The notes beneath the pieces were generated by a model. It saw only the letters and a program-made list of their open reading frames with translations, searched no databases and had not been told where the DNA came from. Position numbers and translations under genes: made by a program. From NCBI GenBank assembly GCA_001768565.1, contig MEOE01000028.1:124001-188000 (forward strand): a stretch of 64,000 nt of DNA, read 5' to 3'. Every line of letters starts with the position of its first letter. The stretch's first letter is position 1. The DNA is from Bacteroidetes bacterium GWF2_33_16 (GTDB lineage: Bacteria > Bacteroidota > Bacteroidia > Bacteroidales > UBA12077). Shown here piece by piece: positions 18,690-25,970 of this stretch.

Positions 18690-19685
18690 ATGGTTGTTGA
18701 AAACACAAATATCACAGATGGATTTGTAAATTCTGAAATAGATAAGAATATTGACATTATAGCAGAAATTAACAAACTAAAAAAGGAAAAGAATGCCATT
18801 ATTCTTGCTCATTATTATCAAACTGCCGATGTACAAGATATAGCTGATTTTGTTGGTGATAGTTTAGCATTATCACAAAAAGCTGCTGAAACAGATGCAA
18901 AAATTATATTATTTGCAGGTGTTCATTTTATGGCCGAAACCGCCAAAATTTTGGCTCCACAAAGTAAAGTGTTAATACCAGATTTAAATGCAGGATGTTC
19001 ATTAGCTAATTCTTGTCCTCCTGATGAATTCGAAAAATTTGTAAATCAACATCCTGATCATCTTGTAATTTCTTATGTTAATACTACAGCTGCCATAAAA
19101 ACATTTACTGATATTTGCTGTACATCAACAAATGCATTACAAATTGTTGATTCATTACCAAAAGATCAAAAAATAATATTTGCACCCGATCGAAATTTAG
19201 GAAATTATATTAATCGTGTTACAGGTCGTGATATGATTATTTGGGATGGTGCATGTCATGTGCATGAAGAGTTTTCGGTTGAGGGAATTTTAGCACTTAA
19301 GAAACAATATCCAAATGCACAAGTAATTTCGCATCCCGAATGTCAAAAACCTGTTCAATTAATTTCTGATTTTATTGGATCTACTGCAGCTTTATTAAAA
19401 TTTACTCAGGTTGATAAAGGCAATGAATATATTGTTGCTACCGAATCGGGAATTTTACATCAAATGAAAAAAGCAAGTCCTCAAAAATTATTTATCGTTG
19501 CACCTGCAAAAGATTCAACTTGTGGCTGTAATGATTGTAATTTTATGAAATTAATTACTATTAAAAAAATATATAATACCTTGAAATTTGAAAAACCAGA
19601 AGTCATTTTAGATGATGAAACTATTCGAAAAGCAAAAAAATCAATTGATAAAATGCTTGAAATATCAAAAAAACTAAAATTATAA
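18690..19685 (+). CDS. nadA: Quinolinate synthase A
   Basis: 331 residues. NadA condenses iminoaspartate with dihydroxyacetone phosphate to quinolinate in de novo NAD synthesis and carries a [4Fe-4S] cluster. Visible landmarks are AIILAHYYQTADVQDIADF at the N-terminus, GVHFMAETAKIL, LNAGCSLANSCP, DICCTSTNAL, HPECQKPV and the C-terminal CGCNDCNFMK; the cluster-binding cysteines are among these. Length fits the family. nadB and nadC, often neighbours, are not in this window. A strong terminator follows 20 bp after the stop. Confidence 0.96.
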   Translation: MVVENTNITDGFVNSEIDKNIDIIAEINKLKKEKNAIILAHYYQTADVQDIADFVGDSLALSQKAAETDAKIILFAGVHFMAETAKILAPQSKVLIPDLNAGCSLANSCPPDEFEKFVNQHPDHLVISYVNTTAAIKTFTDICCTSTNALQIVDSLPKDQKIIFAPDRNLGNYINRVTGRDMIIWDGACHVHEEFSVEGILALKKQYPNAQVISHPECQKPVQLISDFIGSTAALLKFTQVDKGNEYIVATESGILHQMKKASPQKLFIVAPAKDSTCGCNDCNFMKLITIKKIYNTLKFEKPEVILDDETIRKAKKSIDKMLEISKKLKL

Positions 19686-19705
19686 TTATTTATTAAAAAT
19701 TTGAT

Positions 19706-19733
19706 AAGCAGGGAAAAACTCCCTGCTTTTTTT
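19706..19733 (+). terminator. Rho-independent terminator of nadA
   Basis: 9-bp perfect stem AAGCAGGGA (19706-19714) with TCCCTGCTT (19720-19728), 5-nt loop and a run of seven Ts. Confidence 0.92.
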
Positions 19734-19764
19734 ATACTTTTATGGTTTATCAATAAATAGTAAA

Positions 19765-21309
19765 GTGCAGTTATACAATAAAATATTACTTATATTAATT
19801 TTTTTACCAGTTATAAGTTTTGCTCAAGATAGCTTAACTCAAGATAACATTTACTTTAAGAGATATGTTTATCAAAATGGAAAAATTGCCAGCGAAGGAT
19901 ATTTGAAAAATGAAAAACCAGATGGGTTTTGGAAATCATTTTATGTAACCGGAATAAAAAAGTCTGAAGGTCGATGGAAAAATTATATGCTCGATAGTAT
20001 TTGGGTTTTTTATGATCAATTGGGAGATACTATCGAAAAAGTTAACTATTTCGAAGGTAAAAAAAATGGATATAATTACAGGTATTTTTCTGATGATTTT
20101 GCTAAAAATATAGTTCATTCGAAAGAATTGTATGTCAATGGAAAGAAAAATGGAAATATGTTTTACTATTTTCAAAATGGTAAAGTGCAAGAAACAATAC
20201 ACTATTTAGATGATAAAAAAAATGGACTTGCCTATAAATATGATTCAGATAGCACAATTATTTCGATTACAAGGTATAAAGATAATGATGTTATTTACTA
20301 TGAGGAAATTAACAGGTATAATAGTGAAAAACAAAAAAATGGTATCTGGAAAACATTTTATTCCGATGGAAAAGTTAAGGAAGAAAGAACTTATCTAAAT
20401 GGAAAATTAAATGGATATATTAAGCAGTATGACATTCAGGGATATTTAGTAAATACTGTTAGATACGAAAATGATGAAATAGTTATCAATAATGATGATT
20501 TAAACTCTGAGATCGAGATAAAAGAAGAATATGATGATAAAGGAAATCTACTATTTCAGGGTGGATATTTATTCGATAAGCCGATTGGTATTCACAGAAA
20601 TTTCAATACCAAAGGGCAAGTAATAAAAACCAGAACATTTGATATTGATGGTGTTTTGGAATCAGAAGGAATTGTAAATCAGGATGGAACACGACAAGGT
20701 AAATGGATTGAGTATTATCATGATAAAAAAATAAAAATCCAAGGAAATTATAAAAACAATCAAAAAGATGGATTGTGGATTTATTATTTTACTAATGGTC
20801 AAATTCAGCAAACCGGAAACTACTCGAATGGAAAGTTAACTGGAAATTGGAAATGGTATTACAAAAACGGGATGCTATTGCTTGACGAAAATTATATTTA
20901 TGGTGTTTCTGACGGAGAATATGTTGAATATTCGGAGATAGGAGACGTTGTGGCTTCTGGGGCGTTTAGCCAGGGTTTTAAAGAAGGTGAGTGGATTTTT
21001 AGAGTAGGTGACATGATATCGAAGGGAAGGTTTGTAATGGGTCAAAAAGATGGTTTATGGCAACAATTTTATACTTCAGGTGAATTGTTTTTCGAAGGAA
21101 GATATGTACAAGGAAATCCTGATGGAAAACACACGTTTTTCTATTCTAATGGAAATGTTTTGGAAGAAAGATTCTATTCCGATGGACAAAAAGTTAAATC
21201 ATGGGTTAAGTATAATGAAAATGGAGAAATATTTCTGGTTGTTCAGTACAAAGAAAATAGAGAGTATAAAATAAACGGAATAAAATTACGATTTGACAAA
21301 TTCGACTAA
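19765..21309 (+). CDS. Secreted MORN_2 (YwqK-type) repeat protein
   Basis: 514 residues with a GTG start. An in-frame TAG lies just upstream (19759-19761) and the signal peptide MQLYNKILLILIFLPVISFA begins at the GTG, so this start is well supported. The rest is an array of roughly 18-20 short beta-hairpin repeats of the form G-x-W/Y-x2-Y/F-x2-G-x2-x2-E/G (for example DGLWIYYFTNGQIQQTGNY and GNWKWYYKNGMLLLDENY). Such proteins are annotated in Bacteroidota as YwqK family antitoxins, but this name comes from one Bacillus neighbour and no toxin is adjacent here. Its job is unknown; a repeat-built secreted or periplasmic binding surface is the plain reading. Confidence 0.85.
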   Translation: MQLYNKILLILIFLPVISFAQDSLTQDNIYFKRYVYQNGKIASEGYLKNEKPDGFWKSFYVTGIKKSEGRWKNYMLDSIWVFYDQLGDTIEKVNYFEGKKNGYNYRYFSDDFAKNIVHSKELYVNGKKNGNMFYYFQNGKVQETIHYLDDKKNGLAYKYDSDSTIISITRYKDNDVIYYEEINRYNSEKQKNGIWKTFYSDGKVKEERTYLNGKLNGYIKQYDIQGYLVNTVRYENDEIVINNDDLNSEIEIKEEYDDKGNLLFQGGYLFDKPIGIHRNFNTKGQVIKTRTFDIDGVLESEGIVNQDGTRQGKWIEYYHDKKIKIQGNYKNNQKDGLWIYYFTNGQIQQTGNYSNGKLTGNWKWYYKNGMLLLDENYIYGVSDGEYVEYSEIGDVVASGAFSQGFKEGEWIFRVGDMISKGRFVMGQKDGLWQQFYTSGELFFEGRYVQGNPDGKHTFFYSNGNVLEERFYSDGQKVKSWVKYNENGEIFLVVQYKENREYKINGIKLRFDKFD

Positions 21310-21318
21310 TAGATTTTT

Positions 21319-21326
21319 TACCTTTG
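21319..21326 (+). promoter_or_regulatory. Promoter of ruvB (-7 element)
   Basis: TACCTTTG matches TAnnTTTG, with TTTG at 21292-21295 as a -33 element 23 bp upstream. The ATG of ruvB is at 21347. The promoter begins right at the stop of the repeat protein, so ruvB has its own start. Confidence 0.6.
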
Positions 21327-21346
21327 CTTTATTAAATTTCAGCTGA

Positions 21347-22369
21347 ATGGACGATTTTGATATACGAAAAAACAACCTTGAAGATAAAGAGATTGATGTT
21401 GAGAATAAATTACGGCCTTTAAATTTTCGTGATTTTAAAGGTCAGTTTAAGGTAGTTGATAATTTAAAGGTTTTTGTTCAGGCAGCTAAAATGCGCGATG
21501 AAGCACTCGATCATGTTTTGTTACATGGTCCGCCGGGTCTTGGAAAAACTACTCTGGCAAATATTATTGCCAACGAATTAAATGTAAATCTCAGATTAAC
21601 ATCTGGTCCGGTTTTGGATAAGCCAGGAGATCTTGCTGGTTTGCTCACAAATCTTGAAACAGGTGATGTTTTGTTTATTGATGAAATTCATCGATTAAGC
21701 CCGGTTGTTGAAGAATACCTGTATTCGGCAATGGAAGATTATAAGATCGATATAATGATTGATAAAGGGCCAAGTGCCCGATCGGTGCAATTATCACTAA
21801 ATCCATTTACATTGATTGGTGCTACAACAAGATCCGGATTGTTAACCAGTCCGCTACGTGCACGTTTTGGAATAAGTCTTCATCTCGAGTATTACGATCA
21901 GGATATTTTAACCAGCATTGTTAAGCGATCGGCGAGTATTTTAAATGTTGAGATAAAAGATGATGCTGCAAAGGAGATAGCTTTTCGGTCAAGAGGAACA
22001 CCACGTATAGCAAACTCTTTGTTGCGACGTGTTCGAGATTTTGCACAGGTTAAGGGTGATGGAAAAATTGATATCGAAATATCACGCTTTGCTCTTAAGG
22101 CTTTAAATATAGACAAACATGGTCTCGACGAAATGGATAATAAAATACTATTAGCAATTATCGATAAATTTAAGGGAGGACCGGTTGGTTTAAATACAAT
22201 CGCCACATCAATTGGCGAAGAAGCAGGAACAATTGAAGAAGTTTACGAACCTTTTTTAATTAAAGAAGGTTTTATGAAAAGAACTCCACGAGGAAGAGAA
22301 GCTACAGAGTTGGCTTATAAACATCTAAACCGAATACATCTTTCCGACGATCAGAAAAAGCTTTTTTAA
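21347..22369 (+). CDS. ruvB: Holliday junction branch-migration helicase RuvB
   Basis: 340 residues, full length. Walker A in [19 protein letters not shown], Walker B in [13 protein letters not shown], sensor 1 in [19 protein letters not shown] and the arginine-containing [18 protein letters not shown] of the lid are all intact, with the C-terminal winged helix ending in [15 protein letters not shown]. RuvB hexamers drive branch migration with RuvA, and RuvC resolves the junction. ruvA and ruvC are not adjacent, as is common in Bacteroidota. The downstream region contains a dispersed-repeat relic and a terminator hairpin. Confidence 0.97.
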   Translation: MDDFDIRKNNLEDKEIDVENKLRPLNFRDFKGQFKVVDNLKVFVQAAKMRDEALDHVLLHGPPGLGKTTLANIIANELNVNLRLTSGPVLDKPGDLAGLLTNLETGDVLFIDEIHRLSPVVEEYLYSAMEDYKIDIMIDKGPSARSVQLSLNPFTLIGATTRSGLLTSPLRARFGISLHLEYYDQDILTSIVKRSASILNVEIKDDAAKEIAFRSRGTPRIANSLLRRVRDFAQVKGDGKIDIEISRFALKALNIDKHGLDEMDNKILLAIIDKFKGGPVGLNTIATSIGEEAGTIEEVYEPFLIKEGFMKRTPRGREATELAYKHLNRIHLSDDQKKLF

Positions 22370-22375
22370 TTTGTA

Positions 22376-22506
22376 TTGTCACTGCGAGGCCTGTTTATGG
22401 TTCATAGCAGTCTCTTAAAAAAGTCATTTGTTTCGCTTGCCTCTGGCAGCATTCTTTAGATTGCTTTACTACGCCTGCCAGCCAGCAGGCTGGTTCGTAA
22501 TGACAA
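22376..22506. repeat. Imperfect terminal-inverted-repeat element (REP/MITE-like relic)
   Basis: A GC-richer 131-bp stretch bounded by TTGTCACTGCGA (22376-22387) and TCGTAATGACAA (22495-22506); the ends are inverted copies matching at 10 of 12 bases. Inside is a hairpin, GCCTGC (22473-22478) with GCAGGC (22485-22490). The ends resemble the widespread TTGTCATTGCGA type intergenic palindromes seen in many bacterial genomes. No coding capacity. Confidence 0.6.
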
Positions 22507-22508
22507 AA

Positions 22509-22531
22509 AAAGAGGATTAAAAATCCTCTTT
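22509..22531. terminator. Bidirectional terminator between ruvB and the crp-like gene
   Basis: 10-bp perfect stem AAAGAGGATT (22509-22518) with AATCCTCTTT (22522-22531) and a 3-nt loop, flanked by A and T tracts on both sides; it serves two convergent genes. Confidence 0.7.
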
Positions 22532-22558
22532 AATATATCCAATTATTGTGTTATACTT

Positions 22559-23266
22559 TTAGTTAAAGGCATTCGAGATTTTTTCCAGCCTTTTAACATC
22601 TAGAATTTTTATTTTTCGGCCGTTGATATCAATGAGTTTATCTTGTTTAAATTCGGAAAGTAAACGAATTACCGATTCAGTTGCTGTACCAACAATATTT
22701 GAAAGTTCTTCGCGGGTTAAAGAAACCTGTAATACATTATCATCATCTAAATTAAATGTATCCATAAGTTTTAGAAGCACTTCGGCGAGTCTTTCGCGTA
22801 CAGTTTTTTGTGCTATGTCGGTAATATAAGCATTGGCCACACCAAGTTCTTTGCAAGTTAATTGCATCATGGCCAAAGAAAAGTTTCCATTTGTTTTAAC
22901 CAGGCTGATTAAAGTCTCCCCGGGAATAAAACAAAGAACAGCATCTTCGATTACTTTTGCAGAGGAGCAAGCTAATTCACCACTAAGTATTGAGCGAAAA
23001 CCAATAAGATCGCCTTTTTTAGCAAAGGCAATTATCTGTTCTCTACCATCAATGCCTGTTTTAAATATTTTAAGAACACCGGAGTTCAAGCAATAAAATC
23101 CATTTGTTCTACTTCCCTCATGATAAATTACATTGCCGCGTTTATAAAAATTACAAACCTTTTCCTGATTTACTTTCTGATGTTCTTCAGGAGTTAAATG
23201 TCTGAAAATGGTATCAAAATCATTTATACAAGTCTCGCAAAAAGGTATTAAATCTCGGTTCTTCAT
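22559..23266 (-). CDS. Crp/Fnr family transcriptional regulator
   Basis: 235 residues: cyclic-nucleotide-binding fold (about 25-140, with FYKRGNVIYHEGSRTNGFYC and AFAKKGDLIGFRSILSGE), dimerisation helix, and a winged helix-turn-helix (about 165-230, LTREELSNIVGTATESVIRL). The recognition helix TATESVIRLLSEF is typical of the family. Two N-terminal cysteines, Cys9 and Cys12 (CETC), are common in Bacteroidota members and could bind iron-sulfur or zinc, but the four-cysteine FNR pattern is not complete. The cAMP-contacting Arg/Glu signature is not obvious. It is divergent from the OsmC-like gene with 168 bp between them, so it may control that gene. Confidence 0.9.
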   Translation of the reverse strand: MKNRDLIPFCETCINDFDTIFRHLTPEEHQKVNQEKVCNFYKRGNVIYHEGSRTNGFYCLNSGVLKIFKTGIDGREQIIAFAKKGDLIGFRSILSGELACSSAKVIEDAVLCFIPGETLISLVKTNGNFSLAMMQLTCKELGVANAYITDIAQKTVRERLAEVLLKLMDTFNLDDDNVLQVSLTREELSNIVGTATESVIRLLSEFKQDKLIDINGRKIKILDVKRLEKISNAFN

Positions 23267-23393
23267 TACGGTTATGTTTTTATCAGAATCAGAATATGTT
23301 TAAACCATTCATTTATAAGTAAAAACAAATGTTCTAAACACAAAATTATATTATTTGTTCTATATAATGTAATTTAGACTATGCAAAATAAAA

Positions 23394-23401
23394 TATATTT
23401 G
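23394..23401 (+). promoter_or_regulatory. Candidate -7 promoter element of the osmC-like gene
   Basis: TATATTTG matches TAnnTTTG and lies 33 bp upstream of the ATG at 23435. No clear -33 TTTG at the right spacing. On the opposite strand, CAAAATTA at 23341-23348 could be the -7 box of the crp-like gene. Confidence 0.45.
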
Positions 23402-23434
23402 TAAAAAATATCGATATGTAAATATATAAATAAT

Positions 23435-23851
23435 ATGAAAACATCTTTAAATTTAAATTGGATTGAAAATATGTCGTTCGAAACCGAATTGAATGGACAT
23501 AAAATACTAATTGATGCTGCTCCCGAAGTAGGTGGAAATGATAAAGGTCCAAGACCTAAGGCACTAATGCTACTTGCGCTTGCTGGTTGTACTGGTATGG
23601 ATGTAGTTTCTATACTAAAAAAAATGAAAGTTGAATATGATAAAATGAGTATTGAAGTACAGGCTGACTCAACGGAAGAACACCCGGTGCATTATATTAA
23701 AATGCATGTTGTTTATAAATTTTGGGGAAAAGATTTGCCTTTGGATAAAATAGAAAAGGCAGTTAGTTTGTCGGATGAAAAATATTGTGGTGTTTCTGCT
23801 GTTTATAAAAAAGCAATGGAAATGACACATGAAATTCAGGTTAATCCATAA
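23435..23851 (+). CDS. OsmC family peroxiredoxin-like protein
   Basis: 138 residues. The OsmC/Ohr fold detoxifies organic hydroperoxides with two cysteines; here Cys52 sits in LALAGCTGMDVVSILKKM and Cys118 in DEKYCGVSAVYKKA, both at the expected places. The GPRPKALMLLALAGC stretch places it nearer the YhfA/OsmC-like subgroup than Ohr. Physiological reductant and substrate are unknown. Divergent from the Crp/Fnr regulator. Confidence 0.9.
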   Translation: MKTSLNLNWIENMSFETELNGHKILIDAAPEVGGNDKGPRPKALMLLALAGCTGMDVVSILKKMKVEYDKMSIEVQADSTEEHPVHYIKMHVVYKFWGKDLPLDKIEKAVSLSDEKYCGVSAVYKKAMEMTHEIQVNP

Positions 23852-23861
23852 GCATTGAACT

Positions 23862-23990
23862 ATTCACGATTCGATGAGCTCTGAATGACATAAAGAATAT
23901 TTAAATTTGTCATATTGGGCCCACATGGCATTCCTAATCGGCTGGTAAACAGGCGGTCAGGCCTGTCGAACTTTTCTCTTGTTAAGTAAA
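23862..23990. repeat. GC-richer non-coding relic, possibly a degraded dispersed repeat
   Basis: Between osmC-like and pheS (convergent). It contains ATGACA (23885-23890) and TGTCAT (23909-23914), and a GC-rich tract at 23918-23980 with GCGGTCAGGCCTGTCG, unlike the AT-rich surroundings. Composition and the GACA/TGTC words recall the element at 22376, but homology could not be shown by eye. Confidence 0.3.
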
Positions 23991-24040
23991 AATATGAACT
24001 ACCTACTTCCAGTTGGGACTGTTTTAAAGTATTTGTATAA

Positions 24041-25060
24041 TTAAAACGAAGCCTTAAACTGGTTTAGGAAACGGATATCATTTTCAAAATATAAGCGAAG
24101 ATCGTTTACTCCATATTTTAACATAGTTATTCGCTCAATACCCATACCGAAAGCAAAACCAGTATATTTTTTACTGTCAATTTTGCAGTTTTCAAGAACA
24201 TTGGGATCAACCATTCCGCAGCCCAATATTTCGAGCCATCCTGTGTATTTACATACATTACATCCTTTGCCACCACAAATATTGCAGGCTACATCCATTT
24301 CGGCCGATGGTTCGGTAAATGGAAAATAAGATGGTCGTAAACGAATCTGTGTTTTTTCGCCAAACATTTCTTTTGCAAAAAACAGGAGTGTTTGCTTTAG
24401 GTCGGCAAAAGATACGTTTTCATCAATATAAAGTCCTTCGACCTGATGAAATATACAATGTGCACGTGCGCTAATTGCCTCGTTACGAAATACACGGCCC
24501 GGAGAAATGGTGCGGATGGGAGGTTTAGAATTTTCCATAACTCGAACCTGCACTGAGCTGGTATGGGTTCGCAGCAAGATTTTATCTTCGGGTTTTATAA
24601 AAAAGGTATCTTGCATATCTCTTGCCGGATGTTCAGCGGGGAAATTTAATGCTGAGAATACATGCCAGTCATCTTCAATTTCTGGTCCTTCGGAAACAGT
24701 AAAACCAATACGTTTAAAAATATCAATTATTTCATTTCTCACAATTGATATGGGGTGACGAGTTCCTGTTTTTACAGGATCGCCAGGTAAGCTTAAATCA
24801 ATTGCTTCTAAAGAGCTTGTAGTATCTTCAAATTTCAATTTAAACTCGTTAATTTTTTCCTGAACGATGTCTTTTAGCTCATTTAGTTTTTGCCCTACAT
24901 CTTTTTTGTTTTCACGTGGAACGTTTTTAAATTCCTCAAAAAGATCGGCAATTATACCTTTTTTACCAAGGTATTTTATACGAAAAGGTTCAACATCGTT
25001 TATTGCAGCAGCAACAAAGTGCTTACAGTCATTAATGTAACTTTCAATTTTGGTAATCAT
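24041..25060 (-). CDS. pheS: Phenylalanine-tRNA ligase alpha subunit
   Basis: 339 residues, full length. An N-terminal coiled-coil (about 1-95) for tRNA contact precedes the class II catalytic core: motif 1 near IEDDWHVFSALNFPAEHPAR, motif 2 in ISARAHCIFHQVEGL and motif 3 in GFAFGMGIERITMLKYG. The CNICGGKGCNVCKYTGW insert is usual in one bacterial PheS subgroup. It charges tRNA-Phe with PheT, which is not adjacent. The ATG at 25060 is 19 bp after the cyclophilin stop, so the two are likely cotranscribed. A parS-like site with three mismatches lies inside the gene at 24908. Confidence 0.97.
   Translation of the reverse strand: MITKIESYINDCKHFVAAAINDVEPFRIKYLGKKGIIADLFEEFKNVPRENKKDVGQKLNELKDIVQEKINEFKLKFEDTTSSLEAIDLSLPGDPVKTGTRHPISIVRNEIIDIFKRIGFTVSEGPEIEDDWHVFSALNFPAEHPARDMQDTFFIKPEDKILLRTHTSSVQVRVMENSKPPIRTISPGRVFRNEAISARAHCIFHQVEGLYIDENVSFADLKQTLLFFAKEMFGEKTQIRLRPSYFPFTEPSAEMDVACNICGGKGCNVCKYTGWLEILGCGMVDPNVLENCKIDSKKYTGFAFGMGIERITMLKYGVNDLRLYFENDIRFLNQFKASF
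24908..24923. other. Degenerate parS-like site inside pheS
   Basis: Core TTTTCACGTGGAAC with mismatches at positions 1, 2 and 16 of the 16-bp parS consensus. The core CACGTG with flanking T and GAAC is right, but being in a coding region it may be chance. Confidence 0.3.
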
Positions 25061-25079
25061 AAAAAATAATTAATTCAGG

Positions 25080-25886
25080 CTATAATTTTTTTATTCGCAT
25101 TCTAATATCTTTCACTGGGCGGTCGTTTGCGTCTGTTTCAACTGCAGCAATTTTGTCAATTATTTCAAGACCTTCAACTACTTCACCGAACACGGTGTAT
25201 GCCATATCAAGGTGAGGAGTTCCTCCAATTGTTCTATAAACCTCTTTTTTAAATTCAGGAATTGTATAATATCCTTCAACTTTAAATTGCTCTTCGGCAG
25301 CGGCTCTTGCTATTGGCAACATGGCAACATTATCAATTATCCCGCCAGTTTCAAAGGCTTTATTTTTTAATTCCTCCAGTTTTTTTGTAATAAGGTTATT
25401 TAACCTTGTGGCATTTATTCTATCTTCTACTTTCTTAAAATCATCATCAGTAAATACTTTGCCCTGAACAATATAAAATTGAGAAGCGGCAGATCTCATT
25501 TCGGGGTTTACATCATCACCCTCTCGAGCAGCTGCAATAACACCTTTTTTATGAAATATTGTATCAATAAATTCTGCTGGTATTGTATAGTCTGGGCCTC
25601 CATTACCTAAGAGCTCGCCTGGTTTTGCATTTCTCGAATCAGGATCTCCTCCTTGAATCATAAATCCGTTAATTACACGATGAAAAAGTACATCGTCAAA
25701 ATAGCTATGTTCTATAAGTTTTATAAAGTTTTCTTTATGTAATGGTGTTTCATCATATAACTTGAAAATAATATCACCATAAATGGTTTCAATTTTATAA
25801 AGTTGCTCTTTTTGCTTTTGCGTTTTTTGGGTACACGAATACAAAAGTAAAAATGCAATTAGTGAAACAAATAGTAAATTTTTCAT
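25080..25886 (-). CDS. Cyclophilin-type peptidyl-prolyl isomerase, lipoprotein
   Basis: 268 residues with a lipobox ending at Cys18 (AFLLLYSC), so probably anchored to an envelope membrane facing the periplasm. The cyclophilin core is visible in FHRVINGFMIQGGDPDSRN, GELLGNGGPDYTIPAEF, SAASQFYIVQG and YTVFGEVVEGLEIIDKI; the catalytic Arg of FHRV and the QGGD loop are intact. An insertion of about 70 residues (about 160-230) splits the fold, as in other Bacteroidota cyclophilins. It helps fold secreted proteins. Gene pair with pheS is probably only positional. Confidence 0.92.
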   Translation of the reverse strand: MKNLLFVSLIAFLLLYSCTQKTQKQKEQLYKIETIYGDIIFKLYDETPLHKENFIKLIEHSYFDDVLFHRVINGFMIQGGDPDSRNAKPGELLGNGGPDYTIPAEFIDTIFHKKGVIAAAREGDDVNPEMRSAASQFYIVQGKVFTDDDFKKVEDRINATRLNNLITKKLEELKNKAFETGGIIDNVAMLPIARAAAEEQFKVEGYYTIPEFKKEVYRTIGGTPHLDMAYTVFGEVVEGLEIIDKIAAVETDANDRPVKDIRMRIKKL

Positions 25887-25970
25887 AGTAACTTTGAATT
25901 ATTTAAAAAACAAAAATAGAAACAAATATTAGTAATAAAAAAATAAACAATATGTAAAAGAGAATAAGAT

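Noticed and set aside
24463-24468. CACGTG inside pheS as another parS site
   Set aside because: Flanks (TG on the left, CG on the right) do not match the TTCC/GGAA arms of parS.
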